From Amaricoccus solimangrovi (GTDB lineage: Bacteria; Pseudomonadota; Alphaproteobacteria; Rhodobacterales; Rhodobacteraceae), in NCBI RefSeq assembly GCF_006385685.1, contig NZ_VFRP01000007.1:124001-188000 (forward strand): 64,000 nucleotides of DNA. The letters are read 5' to 3'. Both the position numbers and the translations under genes were made by a program. The notes beneath the pieces were generated by a model, which saw only the letters and a program-made list of their open reading frames with translations, was not told the DNA's origin and ran no database searches. Below are positions 28,723-38,024 of this stretch, piece after piece. How positions within the stretch are numbered: the stretch's first letter is position 1; each line of letters opens with the position of its first letter.

Positions 28723-29043
28723 TCAGTTCGCGGCCGCGAGGATCTCGGTGATCCGCACGCGGGTCAGCAGCTGCCGGTGGCCCCGGGTGCGCTGCGACGA
28801 ATGCTTGCGCCGGCGTTTCACGAAGGAGATCACCTTCGGGCCCTTGGTCTGCTCCAGCACCTCGGCCTTGACGACCGCGCCCGCGACGAGCGGGGCGCCG
28901 ATCGTGACGCTCTCGCCGCCGATCATGAGCACTTCGTTGAATTCCACGGTCTCGCCGGCCTCGGCGGCCAGCTTCTCGACCAGGAAGATATCGTTCTTGG
29001 CGACCTTGTATTGCTTGCCGCCGGTCTTCACCACCGCGAACAT
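28723..29043 (-). CDS. rplU: Ribosomal protein bL21
   Basis: 106-aa L21: [18 protein letters not shown] at the N-terminus and [20 protein letters not shown] near the C-terminus, where it contacts 23S rRNA. The ATG at 29043 is the family start; the open frame to 29211 is leader. The 164 bp upstream, up to the end of the MscS gene, should hold the rplU promoter and 5' leader, but I see no clear conserved leader structure. Confidence 0.98.
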   Translation of the reverse strand: MFAVVKTGGKQYKVAKNDIFLVEKLAAEAGETVEFNEVLMIGGESVTIGAPLVAGAVVKAEVLEQTKGPKVISFVKRRRKHSSQRTRGHRQLLTRVRITEILAAAN

Positions 29044-29207
29044 CTCGCGTCTCCTTCGTGTACCGCGTTCTTCGGCCCCGGCCTTCGCCGGCGTTCCGCG
29101 GGGACCGCCGCCCCGCGCCATCGAACTGCGCGCTTTGACAAAAAGCATGAACCCCGCCGCCCTTCCGGGCCCGGGAGACGCGTCTATCGCGAAACTCGCG
29201 CCCGAAG

Positions 29208-31658
29208 TCAAGCTTCCGCTTCGACCGTCCCGGCGACGGCGCCGGCCTGGCCGGCGGGAAACTCGCGGCCGTAGGGGCGCACGCGGATGCCGCGGCGGAT
29301 CAGCTGCTCGATCACCGCGAAATTGATGTCCGAGCGCGCCGAGAGCGAGAAGTTCACGTCGCGCAGCCAGAGCCGGATCTCGAAATCCATCGTGTCCGGC
29401 CCGAGGTTCATCAGGAGCACCACGGGCGCCGGATCGCGCAGGCCGAGCGGATGGTCCTCGGCGATCGCGAGCAGCATCTCCGAGACCTCCTTCGGATCGG
29501 CGTCGTAGGTGACGCTGACCGGAACCTGGATCCGGCCCACCATGCCGGAATGGGTGCGGTTCAGCACCGTGCCGGAGATCAGATCCGAATTGGGCAGGAT
29601 CACGCTCGCCCGGTCGAAGGTCTCGATCTCGGTCGCGCGCACCGAGATGCGCCGGACATAGCCCATGAAGGCGCCGACCTCGATCCAGTCGCCCTCCTTC
29701 ACCGGCCGCTCGACGAGCAGGATGATGCCGGAGACGAAGTTCGACACGATGGTCTGCAGGCCGAAACCGATGCCGACCGAGAGCGCGCCGGCGACGATGG
29801 CGATGTTCGACAGGTCGAGCCCGGTCGCGGAAATCGCCGCGAGCGCGGCGAGCCCGTAGCCGAGATAGCCGATGCCCGAGGTGACCGCCGTCTTGCCGCC
29901 GATGTCGAGCCGGGTCCGGGGCAGGACCGAGCCCACCAGCACCGACTGCGCCGCCCGCGTGATCGCGATGCCGATGAGCAGGACGCCGACGAAGCTCACG
30001 ACATTGCCGAGCGAGAGATGGATCCCCCCGAGCGTCCCCCCCTCGCGCAGCAGCAGCCAGAAGCCCGCGATGTCGGAGGGCCGCGCGCCCCAGACGAGCG
30101 CGAGGAGCGGCGCGGAGACGAGCACCAGCAGCGTGACGATGACCACGGGTCCGAGCCCCCGGTCCGGCGTCGCGGCCGGCATGGCGAGCACGCCCCGGAT
30201 CGTCTTGTTCATCAGGTCGAACAGGACGAGAGCGGCCGCGAGCAGGCCGAGCGTCAGGATCGTCGGATAGAGCGCGGTCTGCGACGCGGCGAAGAAGCCG
30301 ACCGCGGCCAAGGCCGGGGCGCCGAGCCCGACGAGCCAGACCGCGCGTTCGAGAAAGCCGAGCAGCTTCAGCGTGAAGACGCCGACGCGCTGCTCCGGCG
30401 GCAGGGTCGCGTCCCGCGCCGCGATGGTCCGCCGCACCCGGTCGACGAGGCTCGAGACGCGCCAGAGTCCGATGCCGCCGGCGAGCGTCAGCGGGAAATG
30501 CAGGACGCTGTTCGTCGCCGGGCTGAGCTGCCAGCCCGAGAGGCCGTCGAGAATGAGGAAATGCGCCGCGAGCACGAGGCCGAGCAGATGCGTGAGCCGC
30601 GCCCCGCGCCGCGCCTCGCCGTCGCCGAGCGGGATCAGCCGGAACTGGCGGAGCCGGGGTGCGAAGACGCTGCTCGCGAGCCAGCCCGCCCCGATCAGCG
30701 CGAGCACGAAGCGCGGCAGATGGAAGATCCGGATCGGGCCGGTGCCGAGCAGCAGCGCGGGGTCGAGCGCGGCGAAGAGCAGCACCGCCCCCACCGCCGG
30801 CACGAGCAGCCGCGTCAGGTTGCGCAGCGCGACGAGCCAGGCGATGGCCCGCGCGCTCGCGGCGCGGCCGAGCGCGCGTTCGGTCCAGCGCGTCAGCCGG
30901 CGGCGCAGCACGAAGGTGACGCCGACGCCGACGATGACGAGCGCGAGGCTGCGCGGCAGCGTGCGCGTGAAGGCCGAGGCCGCCTTGTCGTCGGCCGCCA
31001 GCGCCTCGAGCGACTGCCGCGCCTCGCCCGCGACGGCGCGCAGCGCGCCCGCCGCCTCGATCCAGTTGCGCGGGACGAGCGGGCTCGGCCCCATCGCGCG
31101 CAGTTCGACCGAGACGCGGCGCCAGATCTCGTGGTCGATCTCGCGGGTCAGTCCGTCGATCTGGCTCGCCGCCTCCTGCGCGCGCACGAGCGGCACCTGC
31201 GCCTCGGCCACGTCGGCGGCGACGCTCGCGCGGTGATCGGCGAGTTCGGGCGGCTCGACCGCGCCCTCCGCCGGCGCGGGACCGAGCGCCTTCAGCCGCT
31301 GGTTCGCCTCGTCGAAGGCGGTCTGGGCGGCGCGGATCCTGTCGCTGACCTCGGCCCGGAGCCCGATGAGCTCCGCGCGCACGCCTTCGAGCGCGGCGCC
31401 GTCGGCCTCGGACGAGCCGAGCAGCACGCGGGCCGCGGCCGCGGTGTCCTTGAGACGGGCGTCGAGATCCTCGGCGGTGGCCGGCTTCTTCGCCGGCGCC
31501 TCCTCCGCCCCCGCCGCCCGCGCCTCGGGCAGGGCGGGGCCGAGGCCCTGGACGAAGGCCGGTCCGGCGAGCCAGACCAGGGCCGCGATCAGCGCCGCGC
31601 CGAAGAGGATCCGGCCGGCGAGCCCGAGGCGCCCGACGCTGCTAGGCCACGCGGACAT
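29208..31658 (-). CDS. Large MscS-family mechanosensitive channel with DUF3772 N-terminus
   Basis: 816-aa inner-membrane protein. A signal or anchor ([20 protein letters not shown]), then a periplasmic coiled-coil domain of DUF3772 type (about 50-210: [37 protein letters not shown]), about ten TM helices, and the MscS pore and beta domain near 590-700 ([58 protein letters not shown]). It resembles the large MscK/YbiO-type channels that release solutes on hypo-osmotic shock. The ATG at 31658 lies inside the cysteine synthase gene (17-bp overlap), so the two are coupled. Confidence 0.9.
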   Translation of the reverse strand: MSAWPSSVGRLGLAGRILFGAALIAALVWLAGPAFVQGLGPALPEARAAGAEEAPAKKPATAEDLDARLKDTAAAARVLLGSSEADGAALEGVRAELIGLRAEVSDRIRAAQTAFDEANQRLKALGPAPAEGAVEPPELADHRASVAADVAEAQVPLVRAQEAASQIDGLTREIDHEIWRRVSVELRAMGPSPLVPRNWIEAAGALRAVAGEARQSLEALAADDKAASAFTRTLPRSLALVIVGVGVTFVLRRRLTRWTERALGRAASARAIAWLVALRNLTRLLVPAVGAVLLFAALDPALLLGTGPIRIFHLPRFVLALIGAGWLASSVFAPRLRQFRLIPLGDGEARRGARLTHLLGLVLAAHFLILDGLSGWQLSPATNSVLHFPLTLAGGIGLWRVSSLVDRVRRTIAARDATLPPEQRVGVFTLKLLGFLERAVWLVGLGAPALAAVGFFAASQTALYPTILTLGLLAAALVLFDLMNKTIRGVLAMPAATPDRGLGPVVIVTLLVLVSAPLLALVWGARPSDIAGFWLLLREGGTLGGIHLSLGNVVSFVGVLLIGIAITRAAQSVLVGSVLPRTRLDIGGKTAVTSGIGYLGYGLAALAAISATGLDLSNIAIVAGALSVGIGFGLQTIVSNFVSGIILLVERPVKEGDWIEVGAFMGYVRRISVRATEIETFDRASVILPNSDLISGTVLNRTHSGMVGRIQVPVSVTYDADPKEVSEMLLAIAEDHPLGLRDPAPVVLLMNLGPDTMDFEIRLWLRDVNFSLSARSDINFAVIEQLIRRGIRVRPYGREFPAGQAGAVAGTVEAEA

Positions 31659-32679
31659 CCGGAATACCGCCCCGCTCCGTCTCGAGCCAGTCGGGCACCG
31701 GCAGGTTCTGGCTCCTGAGGAAGGCCGGGTTGAAGAGTTTCGACTGGTAGCGCGTGCCATAGTCGCAGAGCATGGTCACGATCGTGTGGCCGGGTCCCAT
31801 GTCGCGCGCCATCCGGATCGCGCCCGCGACGTTGATGCCCGTGGAGGAGCCCATGCAGAGCCCCTCCTCGCTCAGGAGGTCGAACACCACCTCGAGCGCC
31901 TCGGCGTCGTGGATGTTGTAGGGCAGGTCGACCGTCAGCCCCTCGAGATTGGCGGTGATCCGGCCCTGGCCGATCCCCTCGGTGATCGAGCCGCCCTCGG
32001 CCTTCAGTTCGCCATGCTTGTAATAGTTGTAGAGCGCCGCGCCGTCGGGATCGGCGAGGCCGATCTTCACGTCGGGCCGGCGCGCGCGAAGCCCCTCGGC
32101 CACGCCCGCGAGCGTGCCGCCGGAGCCGACCGCGCAGATGAAGCCGTCGACCTTCCCGCCGGTCTGCTCCCAGATCTCGGGCGCGGTCGAATCGACATGG
32201 GCCTGGCGGTTCGCGACATTGTCGAACTGGTTCGCCCAGATCGCGCCGTTCGGATCGGTCCGGGCGATCTCCTCGGCGAGCCGGCCGGAATAGCGCACGT
32301 AGTTGTTCGGGTCGCGGTAGGGTTTCGCCGGAACCTCCACCAGCGTCGCGCCGGCGAGGCGCAGCATGTCCTTCTTTTCCTGGGTCTGGGTCTCGGGGAT
32401 GACGATCACCGTCCGGTAGCCCATCGAGGCCCCGAGGAGCGCGAGGCCGATCCCGGTATTGCCGGCCGTGCCCTCGACGATCGTGCCGCCGGGGCGAAGC
32501 GTGCCCCGCGCCTCCGCGTCGCGGATGATCCAGAGCGCGGCGCGGTCCTTGACCGACTGGCCCGGATTCATGAACTCGGCCTTGCCGAGGATCTCGCATC
32601 CCGTGAGCGCGGACGCCTTGCGCAGCCGGATGAGCGGCGTGTTCCCGACGGCCTGAGCCAAATCCAACGCGGTCTTCAT
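31642..32679 (-). CDS. cysK: Cysteine synthase (O-acetylserine sulfhydrylase)
   Basis: 345-aa PLP enzyme: O-acetylserine + sulfide to cysteine. AVGNTPLIRLRKASALTG, the PLP lysine Lys44 in NPGQSVKDRAA, the substrate loop EGTAGNTGIGLALL and the phosphate loop AVGSGGTLAGVAEGL are all present. The ATG at 32679 was chosen over an upstream GTG at 32697. The TAG stop lies inside the next gene, an MscS-type channel. With sat-cysC 3.5 kb away it belongs to the sulfur assimilation route, but the genes are not in one operon. A cystathionine beta-synthase-like role is less likely because there is no CBS domain. Confidence 0.92.
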   Translation of the reverse strand: MKTALDLAQAVGNTPLIRLRKASALTGCEILGKAEFMNPGQSVKDRAALWIIRDAEARGTLRPGGTIVEGTAGNTGIGLALLGASMGYRTVIVIPETQTQEKKDMLRLAGATLVEVPAKPYRDPNNYVRYSGRLAEEIARTDPNGAIWANQFDNVANRQAHVDSTAPEIWEQTGGKVDGFICAVGSGGTLAGVAEGLRARRPDVKIGLADPDGAALYNYYKHGELKAEGGSITEGIGQGRITANLEGLTVDLPYNIHDAEALEVVFDLLSEEGLCMGSSTGINVAGAIRMARDMGPGHTIVTMLCDYGTRYQSKLFNPAFLRSQNLPVPDWLETERGGIPDVRVA

Positions 32680-32738
32680 AGCCCCACCCCGGCCCACTGG
32701 TTACGATCCGCCCCGCTTACCCGCTCCGTCCCCGGGCA

Positions 32739-33866
32739 TCAAGCGCCGCCCCAGTCGCGCCGGAGCCGCGGGGCCTGCTTCTCGAGCCACAAGAGCGCGA
32801 GGATCGGCGGGGCGTTGTTCACTTCTCCGCGGGCGACGGCGGCGAGCGCCTCGTCGAGCGGGACGACGAAGGTCCGGATGTCCTCGTGCTCGCCCGCCAC
32901 GCCGAAGGCGCCGGGTTCCGCGCGCGAGAGATCCGCCTCGCCGACGAAGGCGGTGATGTATTCCGACAGCATGCCCACCGAGGAATACCAGGAGCAGATC
33001 CGCTCGATCCGGCCGAGCGTCAGCCCCGCCTCCTCGCGCGCCTCGCGCCGGACGGTGGCCTCGGGCTCCTCCATCGGGTCGCAGCGGCCGGCCACGGCCT
33101 CGAGGCACCAGGGATCGGGCTCGCGCCGGGCGAGCGGGCCGCAGCGGAACTGCTCGATCAGCAGCACGAGGTCGCGTTTCGGATCGTAGGGCAGCACCAT
33201 GACCGCGTCGCCGCTGCCGAAGACCGCCCGCTCCACCGGCTCGGAGAGCGCGCCGTCGAAGCGCCGGAAGCGCAGCCTGAATTCGTCGACGGCGAAATAG
33301 TTCGCATAGGCCGGCTCGCGGCTCAGGATCTCGACGTCGTCATGGCCGAAGCCCGAGCGCAGCACGCGGGGCATCCGCGTCAGCCGGCCGCGCGCGCGGC
33401 CGAGCGCGCGGTAGCCGATCCCGGTCAGGAGCCGCGGCATCTCGGAGGCCTCGCGCCGGCCCATGAGCGCGCCGATCTCCTCCGCCGCCTCGCAGACCAT
33501 GTCGTGCCATTCGCCCGCCCAGGCCTCCGGCGACCAGTCGCGCTCCGCGAGGCCGCCGGGCAGGATGAAGGTGTCGACGATCCGCCGCCGCCCCCCGGCC
33601 TCCACTCCCGCGACGAGGGGGGCGGCGCCGATCGCGGCCATGAAGAAGTCGAGACGCGCCCGCGCCGGCCGGTCGAGCGTCACGATCGCCCCGGCCGCGC
33701 GCGCCTCCGCCCGCCGCGCGGGGGCGAGCCGGATCCCGTCATGCGCGGCGGCGATCGCGTGTCCGGCGAGCGTCGCGGGAACCGCCTCCCCCGGCGCCTC
33801 CCCTCCCGTCAGCGCCGCGAAAAGCCGCCCCGAGGCCATCGGCTCGGCCAGAAACACCTCACGCAT
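32739..33866 (-). CDS. Nudix hydrolase with a GGCT-like N-terminal domain (ADP-ribose pyrophosphatase type)
   Basis: 375-aa two-domain protein. Residues about 1-165 resemble a degenerate gamma-glutamylcyclotransferase-like fold (RLFAALTGG; RLDFFMAAIGAAPLV), but the usual YGTL substrate loop is missing. Residues about 180-375 are a Nudix domain of the NudF type, with the full box GRCDPMEEPEATVRREAREE continuing AGL, and upstream LLIEQFRCGPL. Likely reaction: ADP-ribose to AMP + ribose 5-phosphate. Such fusions occur in Rhodobacterales. Between them lies a helical stretch (WAGEWHDMVCEAAEEIGALM). It is divergent from chrR. Confidence 0.85.
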   Translation of the reverse strand: MREVFLAEPMASGRLFAALTGGEAPGEAVPATLAGHAIAAAHDGIRLAPARRAEARAAGAIVTLDRPARARLDFFMAAIGAAPLVAGVEAGGRRRIVDTFILPGGLAERDWSPEAWAGEWHDMVCEAAEEIGALMGRREASEMPRLLTGIGYRALGRARGRLTRMPRVLRSGFGHDDVEILSREPAYANYFAVDEFRLRFRRFDGALSEPVERAVFGSGDAVMVLPYDPKRDLVLLIEQFRCGPLARREPDPWCLEAVAGRCDPMEEPEATVRREAREEAGLTLGRIERICSWYSSVGMLSEYITAFVGEADLSRAEPGAFGVAGEHEDIRTFVVPLDEALAAVARGEVNNAPPILALLWLEKQAPRLRRDWGGA

Positions 33867-33922
33867 ACCCGGTACGATTCCATTTGCGTTTCACTCATCT
33901 TCGGGTCATTCGCGCCTTGAGT

Positions 33923-33948
33923 GATCCGAAGCACCATCCCGTTCGTAG
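33923..33948 (+). promoter_or_regulatory. RpoE (ECF11)-type promoter of chrR
   Basis: TGATCC at 33923-33928 and CGTA at 33945-33948 with 16 bp between, matching the published pattern for Rhodobacter RpoE, the singlet-oxygen sigma factor. It is 32 bp before the chrR ATG. In relatives this promoter drives rpoE-chrR; here no rpoE gene lies between promoter and chrR. Confidence 0.7.
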
Positions 33949-33980
33949 CAGTGATGGGAAAGGATGGACAAGGTTCAGCC

Positions 33981-34631
33981 ATGAACAGGGGGCACATACC
34001 CGCCGAGGTTCTCGCGAGCTACGCCGACGGCTCGCTCGCCGACGGCATGTGCCTGATCGTCGCCGGGCACCTGACCTTCTGCCCGCGCTGCCGCGACCAT
34101 CTCGACCGGCTGGAGGCGCTCGGGGGCGCGCTGCTGAGCGAACCCGCGCCCGGCTGCTGCGCCAAGCCCGATCTCGGCAAGATCCTCTCCCGGCTCGACC
34201 AGGGCGAACCCCGGGCCGCGGCGCCCGGGATCGCGATCCCCGCGCCCCTCCCCGGCGCGCCGCGCTGCGCCGCGATCGACCACCTGCCGCGCTGCCTCAG
34301 GGAGCGGCTCGGCTCGGCGCTGACCGCGCCGGGCTGGCGCGCGATCGGGCCGGGGCTCGCGGTGGTGGACGTGCCCGTCGCCGGGCTGGGCACGCTGCGG
34401 CTCTTGCGCTGCGACGCCGGCGTGGCGCTGCCCGAGCACGAGCACGCCGGCCCGTCGGCGGCGCTGATCCTGCGCGGGAGCCTCTGCGAGGACGGGCGGA
34501 GCTTCGGCCGGGGCGACCTGATCCTGTCGCGGGCCGGCGACCGCCACGCCCCGGTGATCGGGGAGGACGGCCCCTGCGTGGTGCTGATGCTGGACGAGGA
34601 AACCCCGCTCGAGATCCTGCCCGGGCGGTGA
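33981..34631 (+). CDS. chrR: ChrR-type zinc anti-sigma factor with cupin domain
   Basis: 216-aa homologue of Rhodobacter ChrR, which holds sigma factor RpoE inactive until singlet oxygen or peroxide appears. N-terminal zinc anti-sigma domain: His5, His30, Cys34 and Cys37 (HIPAEVLASYADGS; AGHLTFCPRC), the same ligand spacing as ChrR H6/H31/C35/C38. C-terminal cupin (about 115-210): LPEHEHAGPSAALILRG and GDRHAPV. The two cupin His are present (His153, His155), but the position of the family Glu ligand is Ser159. It is preceded by an RpoE-type promoter, yet no rpoE gene is adjacent. Its 3' end is 7 bp from the converging photolyase gene, a known RpoE-regulon member in R. sphaeroides. Confidence 0.88.
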   Translation: MNRGHIPAEVLASYADGSLADGMCLIVAGHLTFCPRCRDHLDRLEALGGALLSEPAPGCCAKPDLGKILSRLDQGEPRAAAPGIAIPAPLPGAPRCAAIDHLPRCLRERLGSALTAPGWRAIGPGLAVVDVPVAGLGTLRLLRCDAGVALPEHEHAGPSAALILRGSLCEDGRSFGRGDLILSRAGDRHAPVIGEDGPCVVLMLDEETPLEILPGR

Positions 34632-34638
34632 GCGCCCC

Positions 34639-36039
34639 TCAGCCGCCGCGCGTCGCGCGATAGGCGTCGAGCGCGCGCGCCCGCGTCGCGCCGAGATCGG
34701 CGATCGGCTCGGGCCGCGGGTCCGCGATGTCGAGCCCCCAGGCGCGGGGCGCGGCGGCGAAGAAGTCGCGCGCCTCCCGTCCCGGCGCACCGTCGCCGAA
34801 CCCCGCGATCCAGCGCGCGCGATAGATCCCCTCCGGGTCGAACTTCTCCGCCTGCGTCCTCGGGTTGAACACGCGGAAGAACGGCGCGGCGTCGGGTCCC
34901 GAACCCGCGACCCATTGCCAGTTCAGCGCGTTCGAGGCCGGATCCCAGTCGGTCAGGCACTCCGCGAACCAGTCGAGCCCGACCGTCCAGTGCGTGAGCA
35001 GGTTCTTCGTCAGGTAGCTCGCGACGATCATCCGGACGCGGTTGTGCATCCGCCCGGTGACGAACATCTCGCGCATCCCGGCATCGACCATCGGCTCCCC
35101 GGTCATGCCCCGGCGCCAGGCCTCCGCCTCTCCGTTGTCGCGCCGCCAGGGGAAGGCGTCCCAGCTCTCGCGCCAGTTCCGCTCCGCGATCCGGGGCGTG
35201 TGCCACATCAGGTGCCAGGCGAATTCCCGCCAGAGAAGTTCGCGCCGGAAGGCCGCCGCCCCGCCCGCACGCTCCGCCGCGTGCCAGATCCGCCGGGGCG
35301 CGATCTCGCCCCAGGTCAGGTGCTCCGACAGGCCCGAGGTTCCGGCCCGGTCGGTCCGGTCGCGATCGCGCGGGTAGTCGGCGACGGGGCCGTCGAGAAA
35401 GGCGTCGAGCCGGGCGAGCGCCGCCGCCTCGCCGGGCGCCGCGTATCCCGCGACCACCGCCGCCCCCCGGTCCATCGCGGCGCCGAGCGCCCAGGCGTCG
35501 CGATCCTCGGAGCGCGGCCATTTCTCCGGCGCATGGAGTTCCGGCGCGGCGGCGCACTCGGCCACCGGCCCCGCCCCGGCCGCCTTCGCGAAGGGGGTGA
35601 AGACCTTGTAGGAGCCCCCGGCCCCGGTCTCGACCGCCCAGGGCTCGCGGAGGAGAAAGCCCGGATGGGCGATGGCCGCGACGCCCTCGGCCCGGAGCGC
35701 CGCCGCGATCCTCTCGTCGCGCGCCGCCACCTCGGGCTCGTAGGACCGGCTCCAGTGGACCGCGCCCGCGCCGGTCTCCCTCGCGAGCGCGCGGAGCACC
35801 GCCCCCGCCTCGCCCCGCCGCGACACCAGCCGGCTCCCCGCCGCCTCGAGGCTCCGCGCCAGTTCCCCGAGCGCGCGGCCGAGCCGCCATTTCGCCGCCG
35901 CCCCGAGCGCCTCCGTCTCCGGATCGAGCACGAAGACCGGCACCACCGGCCCGCCCCCGGCCGCGGCGGCGAGCCCGTCGTTGTCACGAAGCCGGAGGTC
36001 GCGGCGGAAGCGGAAGAGGCGGGGCCGGGGATCGGTCAT
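34639..36039 (-). CDS. phrB: Deoxyribodipyrimidine photolyase
   Basis: 466-aa class I CPD photolyase, light-driven repair of pyrimidine dimers. N-terminal antenna-binding alpha/beta domain (LFRFRRDLRLRDNDGLAAAA; VVPVFVLDPETEALGAA). FAD-binding helical domain with RELLWREFAWHLMWHTPRIA, GMREMFVTGRMHNRVRMIVA, SYLTKNLLTHW, DWDPASNALNWQWVAGSGPD and FFRVFNPRTQAEKFDP. These are the typical photolyase residues, so a photosensory cryptochrome is less likely. Convergent with chrR. I found no TGATCC-type promoter just ahead of its start, so regulation by RpoE is not shown here. Confidence 0.95.
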   Translation of the reverse strand: MTDPRPRLFRFRRDLRLRDNDGLAAAAGGGPVVPVFVLDPETEALGAAAKWRLGRALGELARSLEAAGSRLVSRRGEAGAVLRALARETGAGAVHWSRSYEPEVAARDERIAAALRAEGVAAIAHPGFLLREPWAVETGAGGSYKVFTPFAKAAGAGPVAECAAAPELHAPEKWPRSEDRDAWALGAAMDRGAAVVAGYAAPGEAAALARLDAFLDGPVADYPRDRDRTDRAGTSGLSEHLTWGEIAPRRIWHAAERAGGAAAFRRELLWREFAWHLMWHTPRIAERNWRESWDAFPWRRDNGEAEAWRRGMTGEPMVDAGMREMFVTGRMHNRVRMIVASYLTKNLLTHWTVGLDWFAECLTDWDPASNALNWQWVAGSGPDAAPFFRVFNPRTQAEKFDPEGIYRARWIAGFGDGAPGREARDFFAAAPRAWGLDIADPRPEPIADLGATRARALDAYRATRGG

Positions 36040-36127
36040 GCGCGCTCAACGAGCAAGCCCGGCCCGGGTTCCCGTGGCGTCCTTGCCGCGGCGCGGCATA
36101 AATTCGGGCCGGAGCGCGTTCGGCGCT

Positions 36128-36156
36128 TTGACCCCCCCGCCCGGCGCTGCTAACAC
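36128..36156 (+). promoter_or_regulatory. Possible sigma70 promoter of sat-cysC
   Basis: TTGACC at 36128-36133 and TAACAC at 36151-36156 with 17-bp spacing, 33 bp before the sat-cysC start. The -35 is good and the -10 is weak. Confidence 0.4.
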
Positions 36157-36188
36157 CCGGCTGTGTCGAATCAGTAAAGGGTATTTCG

Positions 36189-37895
36189 ATGTCCGCGCCG
36201 AACCTCGCCCCCATTCCCGAACTCTTCGTCTCCTACGAGAGCGCCGCGAAGCTCAAGCACGAGGCGGGCGAGCTTGTTTCCTGGGATCTCACCGCGCGCC
36301 AGGTCTGCGACCTCGAACTCCTGATGAACGGCGGGTTCAACCCGCTGAAGGGCTTCATGAGCGAGGCCGACTACAACGGCGTCGTCCGCGAAATGCGCCT
36401 CGCCGACGGCGGGCTCTGGCCGATGCCGATCACGCTCGACGTGTCGGAGGCCTTCGCCGAGAAGGTCGAGCCCGGCCAGGACATCGCGCTGCGCGACGGC
36501 GAGGGCGTGATCCTCGGCATCATGTCGGTGACCGACAAGTGGGTTCCGAACAAGTCGGTCGAGGCCGAGGGCGTCTTCGGCGCCGACGACATCGCCCATC
36601 CGGCGGTCAACTACCTGCACCACCGCGCCGGCGCGGTCTATCTCGGCGGCCCGATCACCGGCATCCAGCAGCCGGTCCACTACGATTTCCGCTCGCGCCG
36701 CGACACGCCGAACGAGCTGCGCGCCTATTTCCGCAAGCTCGGCTGGCGCAAGATCGTCGCCTTCCAGACCCGCAACCCGCTGCACCGCGCGCACCAGGAA
36801 CTGACCTTCCGCGCCGCGAGGGAAGCCGAGGCGAACCTGCTGATCCACCCGGTCGTCGGCATGACCAAGCCGGGTGACATCGACCACTTCACGCGCGTGC
36901 GCTGCTACGAGGCGGTGCTCGACCAGTATCCCTCCTCGACCACCACGCTGTCGCTGCTCAATCTCGCGATGCGCATGGGCGGCCCGCGCGAGGCGGTCTG
37001 GCACGGCCTCATCCGCCGCAACCACGGCTGCACGCACATGATCGTCGGCCGCGACCACGCCGGCCCCGGCAAGAACAGCGCGGGCAAGGATTTCTACGAC
37101 CCCTACGGCGCGCAGAAGCTCTTCGGCGAGAACGAGGCCGAGATCGGCGTCGAGATGGTCGACTTCAAGCAGATGGTCTACGTGCAGGAGAAGGCGCAGT
37201 ACGAGCCGCGCGACGAGGTCGAGGAAGGCCAGACCATCCTCGACATCTCCGGCACCGAACTCCGCCGCCGCCTGCGCGAGGGGCTCGACATCCCCGACTG
37301 GTTCTCCTTCCCGGCCGTGGTGCAGGAACTGCGCCGCACCTCGCCGCCGCGCGCGGAACAGGGCTTCACCGTCTTCTTCACCGGCTTCTCCGGCTCGGGC
37401 AAGTCGACGATCGCGAACGCGCTCATGGTGAAGCTGATGGAGATGGGCGGGCGTCCGGTGACGCTGCTCGACGGCGACCTGGTGCGCAAGCATCTCTCCT
37501 CCGAGCTCGGCTTCTCGAAGGAGCACCGCGACATCAACATCCGCCGCATCGGCTATGTCGCCTCCGAGATCACCAAGAACGGCGGCATCGCGATCTGCGC
37601 GCCGATCGCGCCCTATTCCGCGACCCGCTCGGCGGTTCGCGAGATGATCGAGGCCTACGGCGCCTTCGTCGAGGTCCATGTCGCGACCACGATCGAGGAA
37701 TGCGAGCGGCGCGACCGCAAGGGGCTCTACAAGCTCGCGCGCGAAGGCAAGATCAAGGAATTCACCGGTATCTCCGACCCCTACGAGGAGCCGAAGGATC
37801 CCGAGGTCCGGCTCGAGACCGAGGGCAACGAGATCGACTACTGCGCGCAGCAGGTGATCCTGAAGCTCGAGAACATGGGGCTGATCCGCGCCTGA
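36189..37895 (+). CDS. Bifunctional sulfate adenylyltransferase / APS kinase
   Basis: 568-aa fusion for sulfate activation. The ATP sulfurylase part comes first (about 1-385: FNPLKGFMSEADYNGVV, the nucleotide-binding QTRNPLHRAHQEL, RNHGCTHMIVGRDHAGPGKN). The APS kinase part follows (about 390-568) with Walker A FTGFSGSGKSTIANAL near residue 400, DGDLVRKHLSSELGFSKEHR and VEVHVATTIEECERRDRKGL. It makes APS and then PAPS in one protein. The Sat-then-CysC order is the one common in Rhodobacterales. It is monocistronic, followed by a hairpin terminator, and is likely a sulfur-starvation gene, though I see no CysB-type site. Confidence 0.96.
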   Translation: MSAPNLAPIPELFVSYESAAKLKHEAGELVSWDLTARQVCDLELLMNGGFNPLKGFMSEADYNGVVREMRLADGGLWPMPITLDVSEAFAEKVEPGQDIALRDGEGVILGIMSVTDKWVPNKSVEAEGVFGADDIAHPAVNYLHHRAGAVYLGGPITGIQQPVHYDFRSRRDTPNELRAYFRKLGWRKIVAFQTRNPLHRAHQELTFRAAREAEANLLIHPVVGMTKPGDIDHFTRVRCYEAVLDQYPSSTTTLSLLNLAMRMGGPREAVWHGLIRRNHGCTHMIVGRDHAGPGKNSAGKDFYDPYGAQKLFGENEAEIGVEMVDFKQMVYVQEKAQYEPRDEVEEGQTILDISGTELRRRLREGLDIPDWFSFPAVVQELRRTSPPRAEQGFTVFFTGFSGSGKSTIANALMVKLMEMGGRPVTLLDGDLVRKHLSSELGFSKEHRDINIRRIGYVASEITKNGGIAICAPIAPYSATRSAVREMIEAYGAFVEVHVATTIEECERRDRKGLYKLAREGKIKEFTGISDPYEEPKDPEVRLETEGNEIDYCAQQVILKLENMGLIRA

Positions 37896-37920
37896 GGCCG
37901 GCCGCTTCCCCAGATCCCGG

Positions 37921-37945
37921 ACGCCCCGCCCCTCCGGCGGGGCGT
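37921..37945 (+). terminator. Hairpin terminator after sat-cysC
   Basis: Perfect 10-bp stem ACGCCCCGCC / GGCGGGGCGT with a 5-nt loop, then TCGCATTT, 25 bp after the stop codon. The short T-tract is weak, but the stem is strong. Confidence 0.65.
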
Positions 37946-38024
37946 TCGCATTTCCCGTCGGCGCCTCTTGACCTCGCCCGCCCCGCGCCGACATTCGGGC
38001 GGAAGCGAACCGGAGGAAGAGGCG

